Below are positions 1-8,819 of a stretch of 64,000 bases of DNA, piece by piece; the first letter of the stretch is position 1; each line of letters begins with the position of its first letter. The translations under genes were made by a program, and so were the position numbers. The notes beneath the pieces are model-generated. The model searched no databases. It had not been told where the DNA came from and worked only from the letters and a program-made list of their open reading frames with translations. Source of the stretch: Maribacter forsetii DSM 18668 (GTDB lineage Bacteria; Bacteroidota; Bacteroidia; Flavobacteriales; Flavobacteriaceae); NCBI RefSeq assembly GCF_000744105.1, contig NZ_JQLH01000001.1, forward strand, positions 1,302,001 through 1,366,000, written 5' to 3'.

Positions 1-1
1 G

Positions 2-661
2 GCAGAAAATGGAAAAGAAGGTTTACAACTTTGTAGAAAAATTAAACCCATGTTATGTGTAGCAGATGTTATGATGCCGGTTATGGACGGTTTAGAATTT
101 TGTAATGTATTAAAGAACGACGAATTTATAAGTCATATACCCGTAATTCTTCTCACGGCGCTTTCTGAAAATGAGGACAAGGTTAAAGGATATGATGTTG
201 GTGCAGATTCTTATTTGGTGAAGCCTTTTGACCCTTCGTTATTAAAATCGGTGATCGTAAATACTATTAAAACACGATTAGAACTCAAAGCAAAATTTTC
301 TAATGAAATGGAAAGTGAAGTTGGTCTGCTTACCCATTCCCCGATTGACAAAGAATTGATGGATCAAGTCACCAATATCATAGAAGAGCATATTGATGAT
401 GTTGATTTAACTACCAACTACCTTTGCCAGGAATTAGGGATGAGTTCCTCAAAACTATACCGTAAGATAAAAGAGCTAACAGATTTGGCACCAAACGAAT
501 TTATTAGAACCATTAGATTAAAGAAATCAGCACAACTGTTGAAGACTAAAAAATACAACGTTTCAGAAGTAACAGATTTAATAGGTTTTAATGATCCATT
601 ATATTTTAGCAGATGCTTTAAAAAACAATTTGGTTTTCCTCCTAGTAAATTATTGAAGTAG
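2..661 (+). CDS. Hybrid two-component regulator, C-terminal part (5' end outside window)
   Basis: The open frame already runs at base 2, so this is the 3' end of a longer gene. It encodes the second half of a receiver domain (phospho-acceptor Asp in ADVMMPVMDG, codon at 65-67; conserved Lys in LVKPFDP) followed by an AraC-type helix-turn-helix ending GFNDPLYFSRCFKKQFGFPPS. A receiver fused upstream of an AraC domain at the C terminus is the tail of the hybrid two-component systems (periplasmic propeller sensor, histidine kinase, receiver, AraC) that control Bacteroidota carbohydrate loci. The sensor and kinase parts are not visible. By position it may control the inositol oxygenase/symporter/GH88 genes that follow; this is inference. 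Confidence 0.88.
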   Translation, partial: AENGKEGLQLCRKIKPMLCVADVMMPVMDGLEFCNVLKNDEFISHIPVILLTALSENEDKVKGYDVGADSYLVKPFDPSLLKSVIVNTIKTRLELKAKFSNEMESEVGLLTHSPIDKELMDQVTNIIEEHIDDVDLTTNYLCQELGMSSSKLYRKIKELTDLAPNEFIRTIRLKKSAQLLKTKKYNVSEVTDLIGFNDPLYFSRCFKKQFGFPPSKLLK

Positions 662-770
662 AATAGTTTATGTTGTTGTAGTTAGCTGTTAAATCCATAT
701 TTATGGTTGTTTTATCCATCAAATTATAATTTTTATACTATAAATTGCATATAGATAGTTTAACTGTCAA

Positions 771-793
771 AACAACAACAACAACAACAACAA
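771..793. repeat. (AAC)7 trinucleotide tract upstream of inositol oxygenase
   Basis: Seven uninterrupted AAC units plus AA lie 33-55 bp before the ATG of the next gene. Being trinucleotide and non-coding, length changes would alter leader spacing but no reading frame. No TAnnTTTG box is obvious between 662 and 826. Confidence 0.8.
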
Positions 794-826
794 ATCAACT
801 TATTCAAAACTTTAATATCGACTTGT

Positions 827-1705
827 ATGAAAAAAGCGTTGAACAACAATCAGGATCATCCTATGGATAACATTGATGATTGGGAAGATAATTTATTGGA
901 GAGATACCCTGATCCAGAAGAGCCAACAAAAGAAAAAGAAGAGTTTAGAAATTATGTAGACTCAGAAAGGTTAGATACGGTCAAAGAATTTTATAAAATA
1001 AATCATGAATTTCAAACGTATGACTTTGTAGTTGAAAAGGAAAAGGAATTTCTACAATTCAATAAGAGAGAAATGTCGATTTGGGAAGCCGTTGATTTTC
1101 TAAATACATTGGTAGACGATAGTGACCCGGATATTGATTTAGATCAATTACAACATTTATTGCAGACTTCAGAGGCTATAAGGGCTGACGGTCATCCAGA
1201 TTGGTTTGTGCTTACAGGTTTTATTCATGATCTAGGAAAAATTCTCTGCCTATTCGGTGAGCCTCAATGGGCTGTTGTGGGCGATACCTTCCCTGTTGGG
1301 TGTGCGTATTCTGATAAGATTGTATATCCAGAGTTTTTTAGTGCAAACCCAGATGCCACAAACGAAAAATACAATACAAAATATGGAGTCTACGAACCAA
1401 ATTGTGGATTGGACAACGTGAAAATGAGCTGGGGGCATGATGAATATCTATACCAAATAATGAAAGATTATTTGCCCGAACCTGCGTTATATATGATTAG
1501 ATATCATTCTTTTTATTCGCAACATAGAGAAAATGATTATGAACATTTAATGACGGCAAAAGATATTGAAATGTTTGAGTGGGTCAAGAAATTCAACCCT
1601 TATGATCTATACTCTAAAGCACCTGTACCGCCAGATGCGAAAAAATTACTTCCATATTATAAAAAACTGGTAGCGAAATACCTACCTGAAAAGTTGAGTT
1701 TTTAA
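827..1705 (+). CDS. myo-Inositol oxygenase (MIOX family)
   Basis: Predicted di-iron oxygenase that converts myo-inositol and O2 to D-glucuronate in the cytoplasm. At 292 aa it is close to animal MIOX (about 285 aa). The HD-type fold motifs are clear: TSEAIRADGHPDWF, GFIHDLGKIL, MSWGHDEYLY, MIRYHSFYSQH and FNPYDLYSK. By analogy with the known iron ligands, H110, H134/D135, H204, H227 and D260 are all present, so the enzyme should be active. The N-terminal 40 residues are acidic and poorly conserved. A symporter and a GH88 enzyme follow on the same strand, suggesting inositol or uronate catabolism. A hairpin after the stop may separate its transcription from the symporter. Confidence 0.93.
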   Translation: MKKALNNNQDHPMDNIDDWEDNLLERYPDPEEPTKEKEEFRNYVDSERLDTVKEFYKINHEFQTYDFVVEKEKEFLQFNKREMSIWEAVDFLNTLVDDSDPDIDLDQLQHLLQTSEAIRADGHPDWFVLTGFIHDLGKILCLFGEPQWAVVGDTFPVGCAYSDKIVYPEFFSANPDATNEKYNTKYGVYEPNCGLDNVKMSWGHDEYLYQIMKDYLPEPALYMIRYHSFYSQHRENDYEHLMTAKDIEMFEWVKKFNPYDLYSKAPVPPDAKKLLPYYKKLVAKYLPEKLSF

Positions 1706-1723
1706 TTTTTATTTGAGTTTGGC

Positions 1724-1758
1724 AATGCTCTAGCATTTTTACTAGGGCATTTTTTTTG
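1724..1758 (+). terminator. Intrinsic terminator or attenuator after inositol oxygenase
   Basis: A 10-bp stem (aatgctctag pairs with ctagggcatt, one G-U pair) is followed by a run of T. It sits between two same-strand genes, 32 bp before the symporter ATG, so it may reduce read-through rather than end the operon. Confidence 0.7.
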
Positions 1759-1789
1759 CCTTCATCTATTTATTAAACCAACTAACGAT

Positions 1790-3367
1790 ATGTATACAGC
1801 TATTACATTTATTGCTTTTACCGCTTTTGTAGCACTTTACTCATGGTATAAACTGAGAAAAGAAAAACTAGATTCAAAAGACGGTTATTTTCTTGGTGGA
1901 AGAAGTTTAACAGGCGTTGTTATTGCCGGGTCAATGTTGTTGACAAACATTTCTACCGAACATTTAATAGGTATGAACGGCTCGTCTTACAAAAACGGAT
2001 TTATCATTATTGCCTGGGAAGTTACTTCGGCTTTGGCATTGGTAGTTGCGGCTATCTATTTTGTGCCAAAGTATTTAAAAATGGGTCTGACCACAATACC
2101 TGAGTATTTAGAAAAAAGGTTTGACAGTACTACCAGAACATTGGTGGCGTTATTTTTAATGGTATCATTTGTAGTAACGTTATTACCAATTGTACTTTAT
2201 ACCGGAGCCATAAATATTGAGAGTATATTTAATATTTCTGAAGTTCTAGATGTAACCAAAGAAGAAGGCCTTTGGGTGACAGTAGTTTGTATTGGGGTTT
2301 TAGGATCTGTTTATGCCATATTTGGAGGTTTAAAAGCTGTAGCTATTTCAGATACGATTAACGGGTATGGATTATTGATCGGTGGTTTGGCAATACCTAT
2401 AATTGCACTGGTAAGTATTGGTGATGGCAATCCTTTAGAAGGTTTGTCTACAGTGTTTAACCATAGTCCAGAAAAATTTAATGTCATTGGAGCTAAGGAT
2501 TCTGTTTTGCCATTTGAAGTGCTTTTTACGGGTTTGATCATTAATCAATTATATTTTTGGAGTATGAATCAAACCATTATTCAACGAGCACTTGGTGCCA
2601 AGAATTTGGTAGAGGCTCAAAAGGGGCTTCTCTTTACGGGAGTTTTAAAAATTTTAGTACCTATAATTATTATACTTCCAGGTGTAATTGCCTTTTATTA
2701 CTTTGGTGATTCCCTTTATGACAATCAAGACATGATTTATCCTGAGCTTGTTAAAAAGGTGTTACCCATTGGTTTTGTCGGGGTATTTGCAGCCATAATT
2801 ATGGGTGCTGTACTAAGTACTTTTAATAGTGTTTTAAATAGTGCTGCCACCATATTTAGTATAGATGTTTTTAAAAGACATTTTGGTAAAAATGCAAGTG
2901 ATAAAAAGTTGGTAAGAGTAGGCAAATTGACGTCAACTATACTTGCGGTATTTGCCATTTTGGTAGCGCCAATGGTAGCCAATGCACCAGACGGTCTTTA
3001 CCAACTTTTACAACAGCTTAATGGTATTTTCTTTATACCCATAGCATCTATAATGCTGGCAGGGTTTTTCTTAAAAAAGATATCGGCCACAGCAGCTAAA
3101 GTAGCCTTGCTCGTAGGCTTGTTGTTTTATATTTTAACAACCTTTATATTTAAAGTAGACATTCATTTTGTGCATATATGGGGAATAGAATTTGTGTTGA
3201 ATATGTTGGTAATGTTTATAGTTTCTTACTTCTACCCGAACAAGAAAGCTATTAAAGAAGAAGCACATGATTTTGTAGAGATGAAAGAATGGAAGTACAC
3301 AAAACCAATGGCAATAATTTTGTGTATTATTACAATTGTAATTTATGTGCTATTGGGCACAAATTAA
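1790..3367 (+). CDS. Sodium:solute symporter (SSS/SLC5 family)
   Basis: A 525-aa polytopic inner-membrane protein with about 13-14 hydrophobic segments and the SSS pattern: N-terminal GYFLGGRSLTGVVIAGSMLLTNIS, IPEYLEKRF, and VFGGLKAV-like IFGGLKAVAISDTING. SLC5 members couple Na+ to sugars, inositol, sialic acid or uronates. The substrate cannot be read from sequence. Position between inositol oxygenase and a secreted uronyl hydrolase makes inositol or an (unsaturated) uronic acid or disaccharide the likely cargo; this is inference. The GH88 gene begins 9 bp after its stop, so those two are almost certainly co-transcribed. Confidence 0.9.
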   Translation: MYTAITFIAFTAFVALYSWYKLRKEKLDSKDGYFLGGRSLTGVVIAGSMLLTNISTEHLIGMNGSSYKNGFIIIAWEVTSALALVVAAIYFVPKYLKMGLTTIPEYLEKRFDSTTRTLVALFLMVSFVVTLLPIVLYTGAINIESIFNISEVLDVTKEEGLWVTVVCIGVLGSVYAIFGGLKAVAISDTINGYGLLIGGLAIPIIALVSIGDGNPLEGLSTVFNHSPEKFNVIGAKDSVLPFEVLFTGLIINQLYFWSMNQTIIQRALGAKNLVEAQKGLLFTGVLKILVPIIIILPGVIAFYYFGDSLYDNQDMIYPELVKKVLPIGFVGVFAAIIMGAVLSTFNSVLNSAATIFSIDVFKRHFGKNASDKKLVRVGKLTSTILAVFAILVAPMVANAPDGLYQLLQQLNGIFFIPIASIMLAGFFLKKISATAAKVALLVGLLFYILTTFIFKVDIHFVHIWGIEFVLNMLVMFIVSYFYPNKKAIKEEAHDFVEMKEWKYTKPMAIILCIITIVIYVLLGTN

Positions 3368-3376
3368 GACTTTGCT

Positions 3377-4549
3377 ATGGGTAGATTATGGGTAAAAGGC
3401 TTTGGTGTATTCTTTATTTTAACCCTGCTTTCTTGTAAAGAGAATACCAACAAAAAAGAAATTGCAAATATTCTTCCAGTAGATTCATTATTGCATATAC
3501 GTTATCAGAAACTTTTAAATTATCCTATTGATTCAATATCCATTCCTAGAAGTTATGATCCTAAAACAAATAAGGTATTCAAAGTAGCATCAAAAGATTG
3601 GACAAGCGGATTTTACCCTGGTAATCTTTGGCAGCTCTATAAGTTGACGGGTGATGAAGCTTATAGGTCTAAGGCAATTGCGTGGACCTCTGTTATGGAG
3701 AAAGAGAAGTATAATGATGGCACCCATGATATGGGGTTTAAAATATATTGCAGTTTTGGAGAAGGGTATGAGGTGACCGGTAATGAAAAGTATAAAGAGG
3801 TAATTATTGAAAGTGCAACAACATTGGTAACCAGATTTAACGATAAAGTAGGTAGCATACGATCTTGGGACTTTAATAAGGATATTTGGGAGTTTCCGGT
3901 AATTATCGATAATATGATGAATCTAGAGCTTTTGTTTGAAGCCACTAAGATTTCAGGTGATAGTACCTTTCATAAAGTTGCGGTTAAACATGCGAATACT
4001 ACCTTAAAAAACCATTTTAGAAAAGATAATAGTAGTTACCATGTTGTTATATATGATACTATTTCAGGAGGTATAAAAGACAAAGTTACCCATCAAGGGT
4101 TTAGTGATAAGTCTGCTTGGGCTAGGGGGCAGGCATGGGGTATTTATGGTTTTACGATGTGCTATAGGTATACCAAGAATCCTCTTTATTTGGAACAAGC
4201 GGAAAAATCTGCTGCATTTTATTTGAATCATGAAAACTTGCCTGAAGACGGAATTCCGTATTGGGATTTTAATGACACTGAAATACCAAATGTGGTGAAA
4301 GATGTTTCTGCAGCTGCCATTACAGCATCTGCATTGGTAGAATTGTTTTCTTATACTAATGACACTTCTTATCTCACTTATGCGGATAAAGTGTTAAGTA
4401 CTTTACAAAGTGAGAACTATATTTTACCAGTAGACATAGAAGCTCCTTTTGTTCTGAACCATAGTACAGGTAACTGGCCTAAAAAAGATGAGATGGATGT
4501 ATCAATAAACTATGGTGACTACTATTTTTTAGAATTATTGCTAAAGTAG
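3377..4549 (+). CDS. GH88 unsaturated glucuronyl hydrolase, lipoprotein
   Basis: A 390-aa protein with an N-terminal hydrophobic segment ending in LLSC (Cys20), a lipobox, so it is probably membrane-anchored outside the cytoplasm. The body is the (alpha/alpha)6 GH88 fold: SGFYPGNLWQLY, THDMGFKIYCSFGEGY, IIDNMMNLELLF, SAWARGQAWGIYGF, IPYWDFND, and the end motif SINYGDYYFLELLLK. D118 and D178 match the two catalytic aspartates of Bacillus UGL (D88 and D149) in context and spacing. Family members remove the 4,5-unsaturated uronic acid left by polysaccharide lyases. No lyase is visible in the window, so the oligosaccharide source is unknown. Confidence 0.9.
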   Translation: MGRLWVKGFGVFFILTLLSCKENTNKKEIANILPVDSLLHIRYQKLLNYPIDSISIPRSYDPKTNKVFKVASKDWTSGFYPGNLWQLYKLTGDEAYRSKAIAWTSVMEKEKYNDGTHDMGFKIYCSFGEGYEVTGNEKYKEVIIESATTLVTRFNDKVGSIRSWDFNKDIWEFPVIIDNMMNLELLFEATKISGDSTFHKVAVKHANTTLKNHFRKDNSSYHVVIYDTISGGIKDKVTHQGFSDKSAWARGQAWGIYGFTMCYRYTKNPLYLEQAEKSAAFYLNHENLPEDGIPYWDFNDTEIPNVVKDVSAAAITASALVELFSYTNDTSYLTYADKVLSTLQSENYILPVDIEAPFVLNHSTGNWPKKDEMDVSINYGDYYFLELLLK

Positions 4550-4594
4550 AAAATAGCAAGCGTGAAAAACCATAATAGTAAGTCACTTTTTGTT

Positions 4595-4669
4595 GTAACC
4601 TCAACAGGATTCAAATCTTTAGGTGTTTGAGTCGTAATCAATAATTGCATGTTGTTTGTACTTACTCTA
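4595..4669 (-). pseudogene. Decayed tRNA-Arg-like fragment (3' part conserved)
   Basis: Gap-free comparison with the intact tRNA-Arg at 22247-22320 gives 37 identities in 47 positions for 4595-4641 against 22246-22292. This covers the 3' acceptor strand, T arm and anticodon arm, including the stretch ttgag-cgtaatca with the ACG anticodon. Beyond 4641 similarity falls away and the 5' acceptor strand does not pair. It is in the same orientation as the intact tRNA. The rest of the 297-bp gap 4550-4846 shows no gene. It could be an attachment-site remnant or simply a dead tRNA. Confidence 0.7.
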
Positions 4670-4846
4670 TTTTGTGTTAATCTTACTTTTTCAAGGATAT
4701 AGCTGGTTTAATATTAATATTTTTCTGCATGTAACCTGTTTACAGAAACTAGTTGGTTATGAGCAATAACATTTATATATGTTCAGGTACACGTAGAAAT
4801 AAGTTATGGGTATCCCAGTTAATCTTAAAGGCATTTAAAGAACGAT

Positions 4847-6490
4847 TTAATTGAATGAAGGTTTACCTCTTAACCTTTCAAATTGTTTATAGGCTTTGTC
4901 TACTTTCTCTTTTGGTGCTTTTTTAAATTCTTTCTCGGTAACCCCATAATGCATTTGAACGCTGTCTAACTTTTTGTGCATTAAAGTCAAAGTCTCCGCA
5001 TATGTCGTATCCAAAATTAAATTGTTTTTCTCTTTAGGGTCCTTATCCAGATCATATAGTTCCCAAGCATCTATATCATCATAAAAGTGGATGAGTTTAT
5101 AGCGTTTTGTTCTAATTCCGTAATGTTTTTTCACCATATGAAAAGCGGGGTAGTCGTAGTAATGATAATATACCACATCTCTAAAATCTTCTTGATTTGA
5201 GGTGCCGTTCAATAATCCAGCAAAAGATTCTCCTTGCATTTCAGTGCTGAAATCTGATAATCCGGTGAGGTCTAAAAACGTTGGTGCAAAATCTAGGTTT
5301 TGAACCATGGCGTCAATTTTGGTTCCAGATTTTATGGTACCAGGTAATTGCATCAATAGTGGTGTTTTAAAAGATTCCTCGTACATAAATCGCTTATCAA
5401 ACCATCCATTTTCTCCCATCCAGAAACCTTGATCAGAAGTATATACCACTAGCGTATTTTCATCGAGACCACTTTCTTCCAGATAATCTAGAATTTCACC
5501 TACACCTTCGTCTACGGCTGCAATGGTCGCCATATAATCTTGAATGTAACGTTGCCCTTTCCAAATAGCTAAATCCTTTCCAGTTAAGCTGGCTTTATGA
5601 AAAGCATTGTTTTTCGCTAAATATGCGGTGTCCCATGCATTGCGTTGGCTTGGGGTCATTCTATCAAAATCGGTCTTCCAAGGGTTGTTCAAAAGTTGGG
5701 TGCTCCCAAATGCCGTAGTCATTTTTAGGTCATGACCTTCGTACATGTCGTTGTAAATGGTCTGTAACTGTTCTTTGCGAGCCCATTGTTTATTGAATTC
5801 TGGAAAATAACTTTCCGGTAGTGGAAACTGTACAGAATCATACAAATTAGCATGGCGTAAGGCTGGCATCCAATTTCTATGGGGTGCTTTGTGTTGCACC
5901 ATTAAAAAGAACGGTAGAGAATCTGTTCGGTCTTGCTGTAACCATTGTAGTGCATCTTCGGTAATAATATCGGTGGCATAACCTTCAATACGGGTGGTGT
6001 CACCATTTTCAATAAAATCTGGGTTATAATAGTTCCCCTGGTCGACGATAATTTTCCATTGGTCAAAACCTTTAGGGTAGCCGTGTAAATGCCATTTGCC
6101 AAAAACAGCGGTTTCGTATCCTGATTGCTGAAACATTTTTGGCAATGTGGGCTGACTACCGTCAAAGTGGTCTCCGTTCTGTCTAAATCCGTTAATATGA
6201 CTATGTTTTCCTGTTAATATAACAGCTCTACTTGGTCCACAGATAGAATTAGTTACGAAACTATTGTTGAATAGTACACCATTTTTAGCTAGTCTATCAA
6301 TATTAGGAGTACTCGCTAATTTACTGATCGGATGTCCATAGGCACTAATTGCCTGTATGGCATGATCATCGGCCATAATGAAAACAATATTTGGCTTCTG
6401 ATCGGTTTTTGTTACAGTTTTTGCTTTTGTATTACAGCTGATATGTGACAACCCAATTACCAGCATGAGTATAACTATGCGCATAGTCAA
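4847..6490 (-). CDS. Formylglycine-dependent sulfatase (type I, S1 family)
   Basis: A 547-aa exported protein; the signal segment ends near HISC (Cys19), a loose lipobox. The core has PNIVFIMADDH (metal Asp41/Asp42), the maturation motif CGPSR (Cys84, to become formylglycine), FGKWHLHG, VYTSDQGFWMGENGWFDKR, and a C-terminal YKLIHFYDD-WELYDLDKDP module. All are standard for S1 sulfatases, which hydrolyse sulfate esters of carbohydrates. The cysteine form needs an anaerobic-SME or FGE maturase, not seen here. It is the last gene of the susC operon, 37 nt after the GH3 gene. FGly enzymes also include phosphonate/phosphodiester hydrolases, so a phosphodiester target is possible. Confidence 0.92.
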   Translation of the reverse strand: MTMRIVILMLVIGLSHISCNTKAKTVTKTDQKPNIVFIMADDHAIQAISAYGHPISKLASTPNIDRLAKNGVLFNNSFVTNSICGPSRAVILTGKHSHINGFRQNGDHFDGSQPTLPKMFQQSGYETAVFGKWHLHGYPKGFDQWKIIVDQGNYYNPDFIENGDTTRIEGYATDIITEDALQWLQQDRTDSLPFFLMVQHKAPHRNWMPALRHANLYDSVQFPLPESYFPEFNKQWARKEQLQTIYNDMYEGHDLKMTTAFGSTQLLNNPWKTDFDRMTPSQRNAWDTAYLAKNNAFHKASLTGKDLAIWKGQRYIQDYMATIAAVDEGVGEILDYLEESGLDENTLVVYTSDQGFWMGENGWFDKRFMYEESFKTPLLMQLPGTIKSGTKIDAMVQNLDFAPTFLDLTGLSDFSTEMQGESFAGLLNGTSNQEDFRDVVYYHYYDYPAFHMVKKHYGIRTKRYKLIHFYDDIDAWELYDLDKDPKEKNNLILDTTYAETLTLMHKKLDSVQMHYGVTEKEFKKAPKEKVDKAYKQFERLRGKPSFN

Positions 6491-6527
6491 TTTAATTTTT
6501 AATTGTAAATAATGGTTGGTTAAGGGA

Positions 6528-8798
6528 TTACTCTAATTCAAATTCGGCAGACATTTCTGTATCTGAATTGCTACCAACGAACACCTTGAATTTTCCTGGC
6601 TCCGCTACAAATTTTAATTCGCTGTTGTAGAATTTTAAATCATCTGCAGATAGGGTAATGGTCACGGTTTTTGATGCTCCTTTTTTTAGAAATATTTTTT
6701 GAAATCCTTTTAGTTGTCTTACGGGTGGGGTAATGCTACGAATCTCATCTTTTAAATATAGTTGTACCACTTCTTCTCCATCGTAGTCTCCCGTATTTTT
6801 TACGGTTATAGAGACCTTTATTGATTCCCCTTGATTTATTTTATTCTTATCAACTGTAATCTCACTGTATTCAAAAGAGGTATAGCTCAAACCAAAACCA
6901 AAAGGAAATAATGGCGAAATTTCACTATCGAGATAATTAGATTTAAATTTTTCGAATTGATGTTTGGGCGCTGGTCTACCTGTATTTTTCATACTATGAT
7001 AAATAGGAATCTGACCTACATTTCTAGGCCAACTTGCGGTAAGTTTCCCAGACGGATTGTAATCTCCAAAAAGTACATCTGCAATGGCATTACCAGCTTC
7101 AACACCCGGATTCCATACTTGTAGAATACTAACAGGCAAATTAAACTCATCGGAAATGGTCAATGGTCTACCGCTAAATAAAACCAATACTACCGGTTTT
7201 TCCGTTTCTACTAAGGCATTAATTAATTTTTTCTGACTTTGAGGTATCGATATTTCGGTTCTGCTTGCGGCTTCCCCGGCAAATTCTGAAGCTTCACCCA
7301 CAACGGCTACGATTACATCTGCATTTTTACTGTTTTTTAAAGCTTCCGATAACATAGCTTCAGGAGTTCTTTTGTCGATGTCTACCCTTAAACCGAACAC
7401 ATTGGCACGCTTGGCAAGCTCGGTGTCATTAGTAATATTTGCGCCTTTGGCATAACTGATTTTAACTTTTGGAGCAACATTTTTTAATCCTTCCAATACT
7501 GGTATTGATAGTTGCGGGTCGCCCGTAGGAGCCCATGTACCCAACATATTGTTTTTGTCGTTCGCCAATGGTCCCACCAATGCAATTTTAGCATCCTTTT
7601 GTAGCGGAAGCACATTGTTTTCGTTCTTTAGCAGTACAAAAGATTGCGTTGCAATTTTTCTTGATGCTAATCTATTTTCGGCAGTAAGAATGTCTTTTTC
7701 TGGTCTAGAAGTATCGGAATATTTATAGGGATCATCAAACAGTCCCAATTGATGTTTTGCGGTCAAAATTCTTCTACATGCCATAGTAATTGCTTCCTCG
7801 GTTACTTTACCTTCTTCAACAGATTTTTTTAACGTGGTCAAAAATCCTTCGCCTACCATATCCATGTCCAATCCTGCATTGAGCGCTTGTGCTGATACTG
7901 TTTGCAAATCTCCTAAGCCATGAGCGGTCATTTCATTAACAGAGGTGTAATCGGAAACTACAAATCCTTTAAATCCCCATTGCTTTCTCAATAAATCTGT
8001 AATCAGCCATTTGTTTCCTGTAGCCGGTATACCGTCAATATCATTAAAAGAGGTCATGGCACTACCAACACCTGCATCTACTGCAGCTTGATATGGTGGT
8101 AGGTACTGATTGTACATTTTCACCTTGCTCATGTCAACCGAATTATAATCACGCCCAGCTTCCACGGCACCATATAGCGCCAAATGTTTTACCGTAGCCA
8201 TCATAGTATAGGCATCACTTAAATCTTTTCCTTGGTACCCTTTTACCATTGCCGTTGCAATAGCTGAACCTAAGTAAGGATCTTCGCCCGAACCTTCAGA
8301 GATTCTTCCCCATCTGGCATCTCGAGATATATCTACCATAGGTGAGAAGTTCCAGTTGATACCATCTGCGGTAGCTTCTTTTGCAGCCATTTTTGCAGCG
8401 CTTTCAATCAATTCCATATTCCAACTAGAAGCTACACCCAATGGAATAGGGTAGGTGGTCTTATACCCGTGGATAATGTCGGAACCTATCAATAGCGGAA
8501 TTTTTAACCTAGAATTCTTAATGGCAATTTCTTGTGCTTGCCTAACTTTTTCAGGTCCAGATACACCGAATAAGCCACCAACTTGACCCGCTTTAATTTT
8601 TGCCTCTACATTTTCACTAACAACAGATCCTGTAGCAATACCACCACCGGGAGTCAATAAGTTCAGCTGTCCTATTTTCTCATCTAAGGTCATTTTGCTC
8701 AATAGTGCTTCAACCTCAGGAATTTTTTCTTGTGCAATACCATTGAAGCCTATACATGTCAATAAAAGTAGGGGGAGTATTTTATATGTTTTGATCAT
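6528..8798 (-). CDS. GH3 beta-glucosidase, exported (BglX-like)
   Basis: A 756-aa protein with signal peptide (residues 1-22, ending GIAQ). The GH3 N domain shows GQLNLL, IPLLIGSDIIHGY, the KH pair at 204-205 and the nucleophile Asp283 in GFVVSDYTSV. The C domain carries LVLFSGRPL and GEASEFAGEA, and a fibronectin III-like domain ends the protein (FPFGFGLSYTSFEYS onward). The length is usual for BglX-type periplasmic beta-glucosidases. With two GH144 genes upstream it is best read as the exo-enzyme that cleaves sophorose and longer beta-1,2-gluco-oligosaccharides to glucose; the linkage preference is inferred from context only. Confidence 0.93.
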   Translation of the reverse strand: MIKTYKILPLLLLTCIGFNGIAQEKIPEVEALLSKMTLDEKIGQLNLLTPGGGIATGSVVSENVEAKIKAGQVGGLFGVSGPEKVRQAQEIAIKNSRLKIPLLIGSDIIHGYKTTYPIPLGVASSWNMELIESAAKMAAKEATADGINWNFSPMVDISRDARWGRISEGSGEDPYLGSAIATAMVKGYQGKDLSDAYTMMATVKHLALYGAVEAGRDYNSVDMSKVKMYNQYLPPYQAAVDAGVGSAMTSFNDIDGIPATGNKWLITDLLRKQWGFKGFVVSDYTSVNEMTAHGLGDLQTVSAQALNAGLDMDMVGEGFLTTLKKSVEEGKVTEEAITMACRRILTAKHQLGLFDDPYKYSDTSRPEKDILTAENRLASRKIATQSFVLLKNENNVLPLQKDAKIALVGPLANDKNNMLGTWAPTGDPQLSIPVLEGLKNVAPKVKISYAKGANITNDTELAKRANVFGLRVDIDKRTPEAMLSEALKNSKNADVIVAVVGEASEFAGEAASRTEISIPQSQKKLINALVETEKPVVLVLFSGRPLTISDEFNLPVSILQVWNPGVEAGNAIADVLFGDYNPSGKLTASWPRNVGQIPIYHSMKNTGRPAPKHQFEKFKSNYLDSEISPLFPFGFGLSYTSFEYSEITVDKNKINQGESIKVSITVKNTGDYDGEEVVQLYLKDEIRSITPPVRQLKGFQKIFLKKGASKTVTITLSADDLKFYNSELKFVAEPGKFKVFVGSNSDTEMSAEFELE

Positions 8799-8819
8799 AG
8801 ATGTCAGTTTTAGTTGCTT

